Of a DNA stretch of 64,000 nt, positions 43,597-52,750 are shown piece by piece; the first letter of the stretch is position 1, and each line of letters opens with the position of its first letter. Below the pieces are notes generated by a model. The model did no database searches. It worked only from the letters and a program-made list of their open reading frames with translations, and was not told where the DNA came from. The stretch is from Symbiodinium natans (lineage: Eukaryota > Sar > Dinophyceae > Suessiales > Symbiodiniaceae): the NCBI GenBank assembly GCA_905221605.1, contig CAJNDS010002668.1, positions 467,501-531,500 of the forward strand, in the 5' to 3' direction. Made by a program: the position numbers and the translations under genes.

Positions 43597-43969
43597 AGAT
43601 GACATGCTGTCCTCTTCAGAGTTGAATTGGGGGATTGAGTCTTTGAGCACACAAGCTCGGCTGCGGGAGGTGCGGCGTGGCCGACGGCCACAACCTCAGT
43701 CTGGGAAGTCGCTGCTTTGCCAAAAGGAAACCTTGCCCGACATTTCCCGCGGTTTGGGGTTTAGTTTAGGTTTAGGAGATATAGTTTACAGGGTCTGGGG
43801 TTTAGGGTTTAGGGTTTGGGGCCCGCTGTGCAGATAGGGCCCCAGTTTTGAATTGAGCCCTATAGGAATAGACGAGGTAAGGACGTCGATGGAAGCAGGC
43901 ACGTAAAGGCCCACGCTTCGTCGTCGAACAGTAGCCGTAGCCGTAACCCTTAGCCTGCTTTGGGAAAGT

Positions 43970-44076
43970 ACTTACTTAGCCAATGGTAGAACATTAAACT
44001 TTTTGGGCTTCCTCGTTTAGTAGGAATCATAAAGTTAAACCCTTTTTCTTTCCTTGGTTATTGGAGAAGTAAGGTA
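43970..44076. mobile_element. family J element, best copy
   Basis: GTACTTACTTAGCCAATGG to GGTTATTGGAGAAGTAAGGT, 107 bp, the same length as MYND introns 4 and 6. Confidence 0.75.
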
Positions 44077-44227
44077 CAATCCCCATGTAATCCCTAAACC
44101 CTCAATCCTAAACCCTACAGTAGGCCTAGCCTAAGAACCCAAAAGCTCGGTTTTTTAGCTATAGCTTACCTATAAGAATCCCACAAGGCAGTTTTATCGT
44201 ACGAGCCTACAACACAAGTAGGGTTCT

Positions 44228-44401
44228 TAAAGAATACCCCCCCCCCGCCCCCAAGATCCTCCTTTGAAGCTCTTGTTACTTAGTAAGTCTACTCAGCAAC
44301 CGCTAGAAATCCTAAAGAATACCCCCCCCCCCCCCGCCCCCAAGATCCTCCTTTGAAGCTCTTGTTACTTAGTAAGTCTACTCAGCAACCGCTAGAAATC
44401 C
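44228..44401. repeat. tandem duplication of an 85-bp unit
   Basis: TAAAGAATACCCC... to GCTAGAAATCC occurs twice in tandem. The copies differ mainly in the length of the C run. Confidence 0.9.
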
Positions 44402-44575
44402 TACTATTATCCCCATAACCCAACTTACTACCCCTACGTACCAAGTCAACAGGGCTTCCAAGTAGAATTTAGGGTCTCGGGGCTACCCTAAACCCCAAAC
44501 CCTAAACCAAGCCCTAAGCCCTAAACCCCAAACCCTAAACCCTAAACTCCGCAACCCTAAAAGGGGATCCTGCAG

Positions 44576-44650
44576 TCGCTGCTGGGCAGGTACCGGTTCC
44601 TGGCAGTCCACCAGTTCCTGGCACTCCAGTGGCCGAGGGCCGAGATTTGA
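44576..44650 (+). CDS. terminal exon: SLLGRYRFLAVHQFLALQWP
   Basis: After CTGCAG, 24 codons ending RAEI then TGA. Hydrophobic and aromatic, unlike the surrounding repeats. Confidence 0.42.
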   Translation, partial: SLLGRYRFLAVHQFLALQWPRAEI

Positions 44651-44792
44651 TTTGGGGTGTTGGAATTGGGGTGTAGGGTTTAGGGTTTAGGGTTGAGGGT
44701 TGAGGGTTTAGGGTTTAAGGGTTTAGGGTTTAGGGCTCTAGTCGGGCCTTAGTAAAGCCAGCTGCACCCACCCTCGTCGGTGAAAGCCGGCG

Positions 44793-44892
44793 GTGGGCCC
44801 TTTTCCCTTTTGTTGGTTCATGGTTCCCTTATAAAGTATCCAGCCCCCGAAAAGGGTGCCCTCATTCCGATATGATTTCTGGGCTACAAAAG
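44793..44892. mobile_element. family C element, diverged
   Basis: GCCCTTTTCCC...GGTTCCCTTATAAAG...GGGTGCCC...TTTCTGGGCTAC keeps the family order. Confidence 0.6.
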
Positions 44893-44959
44893 CAGATGTT
44901 TCTAAGAATTGGGGCCTCTTTCGAGGGCTGGATGGGAAGTTGGGCATCGGCCCTTTTGA

Positions 44960-45034
44960 GGTTTAGGGTTTAGGGTTTAGGGTTTAGGGTTTAGGGTTTA
45001 GGGTTTAGGGTTTAGGGTTTAGGGTTTAGGGTTT
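44960..45034. repeat. TTTAGGG array upstream of an exon
   Basis: About 10 units ending TTTTAGTTGCAG. An exception to the usual rule, because TTTAGGG rather than CCCTAAA precedes the exon at 45051. Confidence 0.9.
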
Positions 45035-45050
45035 AGGGTTTTAGTTGCAG

Positions 45051-45130
45051 TCCGCATGTCGGGTCCAGACGATTCAAGGGCGAAGCAGCCTAAAGCGGAG
45101 GCATGCCCTCACAAGCACCTTCATCCCTGA
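45051..45130 (+). CDS. exon: MSGPDDSRAKQPKAEACPHK
   Basis: Acceptor TTGCAG after a TTTAGGG tract. The frame ends HLHP then TGA. It contains an early ATG, so it could be a first or a last exon. Confidence 0.4.
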
Positions 45131-45473
45131 CCCGAAAATTGCGGGGTATAGAGGAGGCGGGTTTAGTAGCTTTAGATTAACTGGAAGGAATTAAATTAAA
45201 CTTCAACAAAGTGTAAGCCCTTTGCCTATGCCATGTTTGCGACCCCCCGGCACCCTGACAGCAAAATGGGCCTTGGGGAGACAGTGCTTGAATAGCGGGC
45301 ATTGAGGGCATCGTAAAAAGATGTGCAGTTTTGGGTCTAGGCAAACCCTCAAACCCTATAAACCTAAACCTTAAACCCTAAACGCTAAACCCCAAATACC
45401 TAAACCCCAAACCCTTAAATCCCAAACTACTATATACCCTAAATCCCCCAACCACCCCGTACACCCTGCCCAG

Positions 45474-46713
45474 GCCTACGTTCCAAGGTCCATGTCTCCG
45501 ACGCCCAGCCAGGCCTCCATGGACCAGGGCGGCCACTCCCCCAGCCCCCGCCTGACCCAAGATCCTACGCTACTTAGGGTTCAGGGTTTAGGGGAACCCT
45601 AAACCCTACACCGCAGGCCTTACTTGGAGGTTCATGGTACTTCTTCACCAATTACAACAGTACTTAGAACCCACATATAAGCCCCTTAAGTGCCCGAATA
45701 TGGTTATAAGTACAGTCATATAATTGGTTAATAAGCCCAACACCCAATTCATGACAATACAAGCAAGAGTTCTAAGCTTCCCTGGCAGGATTTAGGGCTT
45801 AGGGTCTACGGCAACCCTTTCTTCTGGAGTTTTATAAGGTCTCAGAACCTCTGCGTTAAATACCATACTGCTGATGCATTTCAGGGTCTTGATGACACTA
45901 CCCTGAGAGCCTGCGGGAGGCTTGTGGTCAGCCCCGTACGGAGTCCCCACTGCAACCGCGCGCCTGGAACACAGAGGGTAAACCCTAAACCCTAAACCCT
46001 CAACCCTAAAACCCTAAACCCTACCGGGGGAGGGGGATGCTTGGTGAGGCGTCATGGGATTTGAGGGGTTGAAGGAATAGGGTTTAGGGATGCCTAGGGT
46101 ATAGGGTCCGTTAGCTGCTGAAAAGGCAATAAACTTTACGGTTGCCCGGGGTGCTATAACATACAAACCCCTTTAAAAACCAAACGGTAAGCTTTTGCAA
46201 CCCAGGAAGTTTCTGGCATTCAGATGTACCAGTATGTTTTTGGAGAGGGGGATGGGGTGGAGGCACCGGATGATGTCTCTGGATCCCTGGCGGCACATAG
46301 CCTCCTTATTCCTTATACTCCAATGCATGTAAAACCCTTAGCTTACTCGAACCAGATCTTCGCTCTCCCTGCCGACACTGACGCTGAACCGCAGGGCCTT
46401 CTGCCCAAAACCCGGAACGCGAAGCACCACTAAACCTTTCCAGCTGTAGTTGGGCTTCTTGAGGTCAAGCAGCCCTGACCCAGACCCCTGCAAAAATCCA
46501 AAAAATAGAGCCCGCAAATTGTACCCTCTACCACGTTTGGGTCAGGAACGCTAACTTAAGGGGATGCTGTGAGGGGTCTGGGATCGAAGGCGGTCTATCC
46601 GGTTGTGGCCGTCGCGCCGACTGTGCCCCAACCGGTGCTCTACAGTGCCGGGGCCTCAGCGTGCTATGGTTTGTTCTTGCTGACCCCCCAGACAGCTTTA
46701 CAGGAGGATCAGG
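45474..46713 (+). CDS. Pro/Ala/Ser-rich protein, three exons in phase
   Basis: Exons 45474-45560 (AYVPRSMSPTPSQASMDQGG), 45885-45977 (GLDDTTLRACGRLVVSPVRS) and 46590-46713 (AVYPVVAVAPTVPQPVLYSA, then ACYGLFLLTPQTALQEDQDD) are all phase 0 and can be joined. The first intron would use a GA donor. The second uses GTAAACCC, a donor written by a CCCTAAA tract. The composition suggests a disordered, regulatory-type protein. No domain recognised. The gene probably continues at 47207. Confidence 0.45.
45626..45748. mobile_element. family H palindromic element
   Basis: ACTTGGAGGTTCATGGTACT at the left with the AATTACAACAGTACTTA block. The right end is decayed. Confidence 0.7.
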
Positions 46714-47206
46714 ATGATCCTAAACCCTAAACCCAAAACCCAAAACCCCCGAAACGCAGAGTCAAGCCTGCACGGGCTCCAGGGCCCCTACACCCTCAAC
46801 CGATTCTGCTTGGAGTCAAGTTTGGTTGGGGAACGGTCCGCGAGCTTCTAGTGCCCTTGAGGTTTACCTGGGACCTTTTTTACCTACGGTTTTATGGATT
46901 ATGCCAATTAAGGGTAGTGTCTACTAAACTGTAGGTAAATTGAGCTTCAGGTAAAGTTGAGCGTTTAGGGTGGTTCCTGGAAGTACAGGGTTTGCCGGAA
47001 CATGCAGGCACAGCTGCGACAGCTGCGGCAGCAATTATAACATAGCAAGAGTAGGTAGTCTCAGATTACTAGCCGCAAGGCGCTTTGGGTGTAGGGTCCA
47101 GGTTCAGGAGTTCAGGAATTGCTAAACCCTAAACCCTAAACCCTAAACCCTAAACCCGAAACCCTAAACCCTAAACCCTAAACCCAAGTTTTTTGCTGCT
47201 GCGGAG

Positions 47207-47277
47207 AGCCCCGAGAGATGCTAGAAGACCAGCTGCCCAGGCGCCAGTGGTCCAGATGCGCCCGGCAGTGTGCGCAG
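47207..47277 (+). CDS. candidate exon: APRDARRPAAQAPVVQMRPA
   Basis: Pro/Ala-rich like the exon at 46590, ending at a GTGCAC donor. An alternative frame, MLEDQLPRRQWSRCARQ, is also open. Confidence 0.38.
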
Positions 47278-47332
47278 GTGCACCTCCTACTCATGCCAAG
47301 ATACTCTAAACCTTTTTTAGGGGGGGGTGTTT

Positions 47333-47455
47333 GGGGTTTGGGGTTTAGGGTTTAGGGTTTAGGGTTTAGGGTGTAGGGTGTAGGGTGTAGGGTGTTTAGG
47401 GTTTAGGGTGTTTGGGGTTTAGGGGTTTAGGGGTTTATAGGGTTTAGGGTTTAGG
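47333..47455. repeat. TTTAGGG array with TGTAGGG variant
   Basis: Includes four TGTAGGG-type units and several TTTGGGG. Confidence 0.88.
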
Positions 47456-47524
47456 CAAAAAGGGTTTGGGGTTAGGGTTCAGGGAAATCTAGCTTTAAGA
47501 GCCTCAGGCCTGTAAATCCTCGAG

Positions 47525-47564
47525 CCCGAAGCTGAAGCAGGCGTTGCACACAAAGCTCTGGCAG
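47525..47564 (+). CDS. candidate exon: SPKLKQALHTKLWQ
   Basis: Short basic peptide ending at CAG|GTTTGG. Confidence 0.33.
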
Positions 47565-47587
47565 GTTTGGGGTTTGTTTTGGTCGGG

Positions 47588-47698
47588 GGGTTTAGGGTTT
47601 AGGGTTTAGGGTTTTGGGTTTAGGGTTTAGGGTTTAGGGTTTTGGGTTTAGGGTTTAGGGTTTAGGGTTTAGGGTTTAGGGTTTAGGGTTTAGGGTTT
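47588..47698. repeat. TTTAGGG array
   Basis: About 15 units with TTTTGGG interruptions, running into a family J element. Confidence 0.92.
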
Positions 47699-47834
47699 AC
47701 GTAGCCAACAGTCGAACTTGAAACTTTTAGGGTTCCCTTATGCATTACGCTGTTGTTGGGTTGCCTTTTTTTAGTAGGAACATTGAAGTTTATCCTTCTT
47801 TATTCCTTGGGCCTTGGGTCTTGCAGAAGTAAGT
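47697..47834. mobile_element. family J element
   Basis: TACGTAGCCAACAGTCGAAC...TTTTTTTAGTAGGAACATTGAAG...TTGCAGAAGTAAG. Confidence 0.65.
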
Positions 47835-47929
47835 ATGCCACCCCCACCCTACCTGAACCCTGAACCCTAAACCCTAAACCCTAAACCCTAAACCCTAAAC
47901 CCTAAACCCTAAACCTGAACATCATGTTC

Positions 47930-49480
47930 ATGGCCCTGAGCCCTACCAGGGCGGCGGGGGCACTATCAAGGCCACCGCTCTCCCCCCTTGCATAGCAACC
48001 CACAGAAGCAACCCAAGCCCAAAACCGATATCCTCCAACATGGGTTTAGGGTTTAGGGTTTAGGGCTTAGGGTTTAGGAAAGCCCTACCTGTGACTCCCA
48101 AACCATGCAAAATGGTAGGTTGTAACCCCCGTAAATAAGGGCACAACCCTCGAAATAGTAGGTAAACGGAGGTTCAGTCAGTAAACCTCAGAAGCACCAC
48201 ATGTAAAACTCGCCAGGTGGTCCAGGGACCCCCACACTCCTGACGCGCGTGTGGGGCACTGAGGGTTTGAAGCGTGTGTAACAACCTAAAGATGTGCCTA
48301 TAGAGTTTAGGGCTTAGGGCAAACCTTTTACACCACTTCCTGTTACATACCTGCACGCAGAGTGATACGGATGCTCTAGGCATCCCTAAGCCAGAACCCG
48401 ACACGAAGGGGTATCAGCCTCTAGTAGATAGGTTGGACCCTAAACCCTAAACCCTAAACCAGCCTCCAGATGGGCTGAACCCAGTGGTCGTTTGATACGA
48501 GGCCCCACGTCTTCGGGTTGCAAACCTCTAAACCCCAATGTGCCCAAAACCCGTTTGAAGCTCATTACTGCAAACCCTCAGAAACCATTCAATTGCCCTT
48601 TTCCGGCCTTGAAACCCCTTAACCTTGTTGTTGTTAAGGACAGCGCGCATGCTCACAAAAAGCCGAAAAAATATTGGACCCGGAGCCCAAGCCCCAAAAC
48701 CTAAGCTGCACAGACCTGCACTGTGGGGGGTTTGCTGACGAGCCGCATGGGTGGTTGTCAAAATTATGGTCCCTTTTTGGATCCCTGTTATTATACGGCA
48801 CCAAATATTTAGGGTACCCCACAAGGGATCATAATTTTGGCAACCACCCACATGTTAGAAGCGGTTTCGGGTGCTAGGGTTTGGAGTTGTAGGCAGGGAT
48901 ATAAAAGGGTCAGGTTCCGTTGACCTCACTGCCTTTTTGCAACCGTCTAACCGAACCGGCTGTTGGTTCACATCTGGATCACGATGTTGTGCTCGCCCTC
49001 CTCGCGGCCAACCCACCCCAAAAGCATGCTTAGGGCGTTGTAGGGTTTAGAGGGTGTATAGGTTTAGGTTATAGGGTTTAGGGTTTAGGATATCTTAAAC
49101 CCCGAACGCAGCAAGCCTTAAGACCTGTCAGAGGCTAACGCCGAGACAGCATGAGCCACGTCGCGAGGCGTGGCCCTCGAAACAGCTCGATTGGGCACCG
49201 CCCCTCCACCCCCCCCCCCCCCCCACTGGCCTAAGCCATGAGAGTAGGGTTTAGGGTTTTTGGGTTTGGGTTCATGGCCCTAAACCCTCTTTCTGAATGA
49301 CAGTTTCATACTTGGAGTCCTAGAGAGACCAGAGCCCTAAACCTTTTCAACTTATCATGGCCCTAGCCGACCCTGCCCTGCGTCGCCCCTGCGACAGCCT
49401 TCCCGGCCCTGGTCGAGTTCCCAACGCCCTCTCAAAGAGCCCTAAACCCTAAACCCTAAAACCCTAAACCCTTAACCCCA
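47930..49480. other. stretch with elements and weak exon candidates
   Basis: A family I element, a palindrome near 48105-48175, and short open blocks LDHDVVLALLAANPP (48976) and ALADPALRRPCDSLPG (49365) without firm borders. Confidence 0.4.
48745..48852. mobile_element. family I palindromic element
   Basis: GCATGGGTGGTTGTCAAAAT to ATTTTGGCAACCACCCACATG. Nearly identical to the copy at 40925. Confidence 0.8.
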
Positions 49481-49502
49481 AACCCTACCTTGGGCTGCTC
49501 AG

Positions 49503-49568
49503 AGCCCCTGGCGACATGCCAAGGTGCCGGCAGCCTTGCGGATCGCAGCGCCCATCTTCGGGGCCAAG
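49503..49568 (+). CDS. exon: SPWRHAKVPAALRIAAPIFG
   Basis: Exactly 22 codons between CTCAG and a GC donor (AAG|GCGCGC), phase 0. The tail AK resembles a short amphipathic helix. Family unknown. Confidence 0.45.
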
Positions 49569-50594
49569 GCGCGCTTAGGGTTTGGGGTTTAGGGTTTAGG
49601 GTTTAGGGTTTAGGGTTTAGGGTTTAGGGTTTAGTCTTTAGGCTTTAGGCTTTAGGCTTTAGGCTTACGCAGCCCAAAACCCTCTAGGTCATGCATAAGT
49701 TTGCATTGTTCAGGGCCTTCCTGGCTTACAGTTGGGAGATTGCCTGGCTGAGGGTTCATGTCTTTAGGGTTTGCCGTTTTAGGGTTGAGAGTTTAGGGTT
49801 CAGGTGGTTTGGGGTTTGGGTTTAGGGTTTAGGATGGAGGATGGTTGAGGGTTTAGGGTTAGACTTTAGGCTTTATATGTGGCTGGTGGTGCGTGCTGCT
49901 GGGTATGCGAGGAGGACAGGAGGCTGCCACTAGGTATCCCGAGGGTTTCGGGTTGGGTTTCGGGATCACCAGGCAAGGAGGATCGGTTTAGGGTTTAATT
50001 AGGGCTTAGGCTTTAGGATTTAGGGTTTAGGTTTTGAGGTTTAGGGTCTCACCCGGCAGTCGTTACGAGGCCTGGATGCAAAAGGGTCTGCAGCACATTC
50101 TCTTGAGCTTCGCACAGGTGCTGTTCCGTGGCTTTGGCCCTCCAGCTTAGACCACGAAGCCGCCCCATGGCACTCCCAGTATACCATACGCTTACTCAAC
50201 CTTCTGTATGTGACTGCTGCAGGGTGGAAGTACCCTCGACGTTTGAAACCCGAAGCCCGAATCGTACACACCAATCTCTGATCCCTTACCAGTAGAGGGA
50301 TCAAGGGGTATAAGCCTAAGTAGCCTCTAAATAGCCCCTAATGAACCCCTAAGGTCCCCTATGAGGGTCCCTCCTTGAGTGCCTTGGGTGTTTGATGCCT
50401 CAGTCTGCTGTGCGCGAGCATTGTCGAAACCTTGAAGCCATAGCAGGACCAAGAAGCGAAGGTAGTGCTGCGATCAATGAAGGCTTTTGAGGAGGGTTTG
50501 GGGTTTAGGTTTGACTATGCACTATAGTAAAAGAAATGGGGGGCATCACGATCTTTTCGAGATCCACTAGGAAGAGACACCGCAGGCAAATGCA

Positions 50595-52563
50595 ATGGCT
50601 GCCGTTCCCCTACCCCGATGCGACAAGTGCGACAAGGAGTTCGAGAAGCTACTGCAATGCGGGCGGTGCAAGAACGCTTTCTATTGCTCACGAGAGTGTC
50701 AGAACAATGCGTGGAAACGTCACAAGAACATCTGCCGCAAGCCGGAGGAGGAAGCAGGAGAGGCAACTCTACAAGCTTGGCGCGTGTCCCAAGCCACAAA
50801 GCCTGCACCGAAGAAACCCCCTGAGAGCTCCAACTTGCCGCTGCAAGCAGAAGATGTGGAGGAGGCAGAATCTTTCCAGCAAGTTCGGCAAGAGCTTCTC
50901 AAGGAGACCAAGGACATAAATGCGCGAATGGTGTCCGTCATGCAAGCCTCCAAGGGAGATCCCATGGTCTTCCTCTCCGAGGTGAAGGAGCTCAAAGAAG
51001 AGTACCATCGGAATCTTCGCGATCGTCTGCGCGGAAGCAGCTCATTCAAAGTCGGGGCAGAGGACGAGTTTGCTGCAGCCATCCGACTAGGAGAGGAGTT
51101 CCTTGCGGACCACATGAGCCCTAAATTTTGGGGGGTCATCTTCCCTGTACTGCGCTAATCCCTATCAAGGTATATGAACCACACCCCTTTTGTGGTGCCC
51201 CTAAACCCTAAACCCTAAACCCTAAACCCTAAACCCTAAACACCGCCACCCTGTTGCCCCAAGGTTGATGAAAGAGGTCATCATGGCGCTGTTGCAGCGA
51301 GGGATGTCCAACTCAGCAAGTGTCTAGGACCAGGAGTTTAGGGTTTAGAGTTTAGGGCTTAGGGCCTAGGGTTTAGGGTTTAGGGCTACTAGGACCAGGA
51401 GTAGGCCCTTATTCAATTTGTTTATAATCACCTTTATTCAATTTGTTTAGGATTTAGGTTCATTTATAATCCCCTTTAAACCAGAAAGGGCGCCCTTTTT
51501 TGTTCCTAGGTTACTCTTGGGTCTAGGTGTCGATCAGCTCGATCTGGCCAACAACCATTTCCACGCGGGAATTCTCCAGCAAAACCCTCCAGAAGCCTCT
51601 TAGCCAAAGCACCTGAAACTTTAAGCTTTGGGTGCTTCCTGACTTTTTGGTAGGAACCGAATAAAGCTTAGCCTGTTTTGTTCCCTTTAGGCCTAAACCC
51701 TATTTGAGAAAAAAACTAAACCCTAAATCCTAGACCCAAGGCCTTTGCTCTGGAAGATGGAGACCTCGACGGCTTCGAGCCCGCGGTGCGACGTGTGGCA
51801 CAGAACCTTGGGAACGAAATGAACCCTAAAAGGGTTTAGTTTAGGGTTTAGGGTTCATATACCTTAAAAGGAATTAGAGTAGTATAGGGTATATGACACC
51901 AATTTTAGGGTTCATTTGGTCCCCAAGGAATGGCTTCGTTACGGTCGAAGGCTTGCTGGACGAGAGTCCCGGATGTGTTCCAGATTTTGTCTTTTTGGGG
52001 TTAGTTGGGTTAGGGTTTAGGGTTTGGGGTTTATAGCCCTATGCTTCTGGGGGCCCCACGGTTGTGTCGTCCAGGGTTCTGGTAGCCTAACTAACTTTTA
52101 GGGCCTTGGAAGTATAGGGTCAGGTTTGGTTATTTGGGTTTAGGGCTTCCCTTTTAGGTCCAGTCCCTCTGGAAACCCCACTCTACCTTTTTGTTGATTC
52201 TCAGGTTTCTGGGCAACCTAGGACTATTGCAAAGGTGATCTGCGAGGAGTGTGAGCTTCATTTCTGGAATTCCCGAGATGCCGGTGCCATGAGCCCTGCC
52301 CTGACGCCTGCGGAAGGCATCTTCGAGTGCTGGGTTCCATATCCGGCACGGAAACTCGGACGCAGAGTAGGCAACGATTTCCTTTTTTAGAGGTTTAGGT
52401 GCCCCTTACAAGCCCCTTGAAGCCAAACAAGGGTACCCCGCTTTTCTATTCCTAGGCTACTCTTGGGTCTAGGAAATGGATGTCGCCCGAATTCCAGCAT
52501 GCTCTTCGGATCCTCTTCGGCCTGCCGTACGAGTTTGCCCGGCACAAGTACCTTTGTAGCTGA
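50595..52563 (+). CDS. MYND zinc-finger protein, seven exons, 343 aa
   Basis: Exons 50595-51115, 51264-51319, 51527-51594, 51741-51820, 51928-51999, 52222-52366 and 52474-52563 total 1032 bp and read from ATG to TGA without a break. Residues 9-47 form a complete MYND finger: Cys9, Cys12, Cys22, Cys25, Cys31, Cys35, His43, Cys47. MYND domains bind zinc and usually mediate protein-protein contacts. Residues about 50-175 are charged and helical. The C-terminal part (LDLANNHFHAGIL, VICEECELHFW, ILFGLPYEFARHKYLCS) was not assigned to a family. Introns are 148, 207, 146, 107, 222 and 107 bp with GA, GT, GC, GA, GT and GT donors. The last needs a one-base shift at the acceptor (TCTAGG|AAA). If unspliced, the first ORF would stop at 51158, so a shorter 187-aa product is the alternative. 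Confidence 0.72.
51116..51263 (+). other. MYND intron 1 (GA-AG), CCCTAAA tract inside
   Basis: It starts GAGCCCTAAA and ends GCCCCAAG. The left end resembles intron 4 (GAACCCTAAA), suggesting a degraded family M element. Without splicing the frame ends at a stop at 51156. Confidence 0.5.
51320..51526. mobile_element. family K element acting as MYND intron 2
   Basis: The intron begins GTGTCTAGGACC and ends GGGTCTAG. The exon that follows begins GTGTC, so the target is duplicated. A second CTAGGACCAGGAGT copy at 51389 shows that a TTTAGGG-bearing segment of about 64 bp was inserted into or duplicated within the left arm. Confidence 0.68.
51595..51740. mobile_element. family J element acting as MYND intron 3 (GC-AG)
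   Basis: The donor side GCCTCTTAGCCAA resembles the family J left end (ACTTAGCCAATGG at 43970). The flanking exon starts GCCT as does the intron, a 4-bp duplication. The right arm has diverged. Confidence 0.55.
51821..51927. mobile_element. family M element acting as MYND intron 4 (GA-AG, 107 bp)
   Basis: Terminal palindrome: left arm GAACCCTAAAA then TTCATATACC, right arm GGTATATGA then TTTTAGGGTTC. GAA is present at both the intron start and the next exon start. The reading frame is kept across it (GAAAT|G). Confidence 0.7.
52367..52473. mobile_element. family K element acting as MYND intron 6 (107 bp)
   Basis: The element GAGTAGGC...CTACTCTTGGGTCTAG fills the whole gap between VPYPARKLGRR and KWMSPEFQHALR. 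Related copies lie at 1598, 12118, 51389 and 55446. Confidence 0.72.
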
Positions 52564-52750
52564 ATGAGTACACTGTACACTTTTTCTTAGGGGTACTTGG
52601 AAATACTTTTCAATTTTGGGTACTACAATTCCTAAGAAACAGCAAAACATTCATTTTTGCTCGGGCTCCAAGTTCAGTATAGTTTTGGGATACGATAACC
52701 CCCCCTATAGAACTGAAAGTGTACACTTTTGTGGGGCTGAACTAACGCAG

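Noticed and set aside
44228-44401. CRISPR-like direct repeats
   Set aside because: Only two tandem copies, no spacers, and a eukaryotic context.
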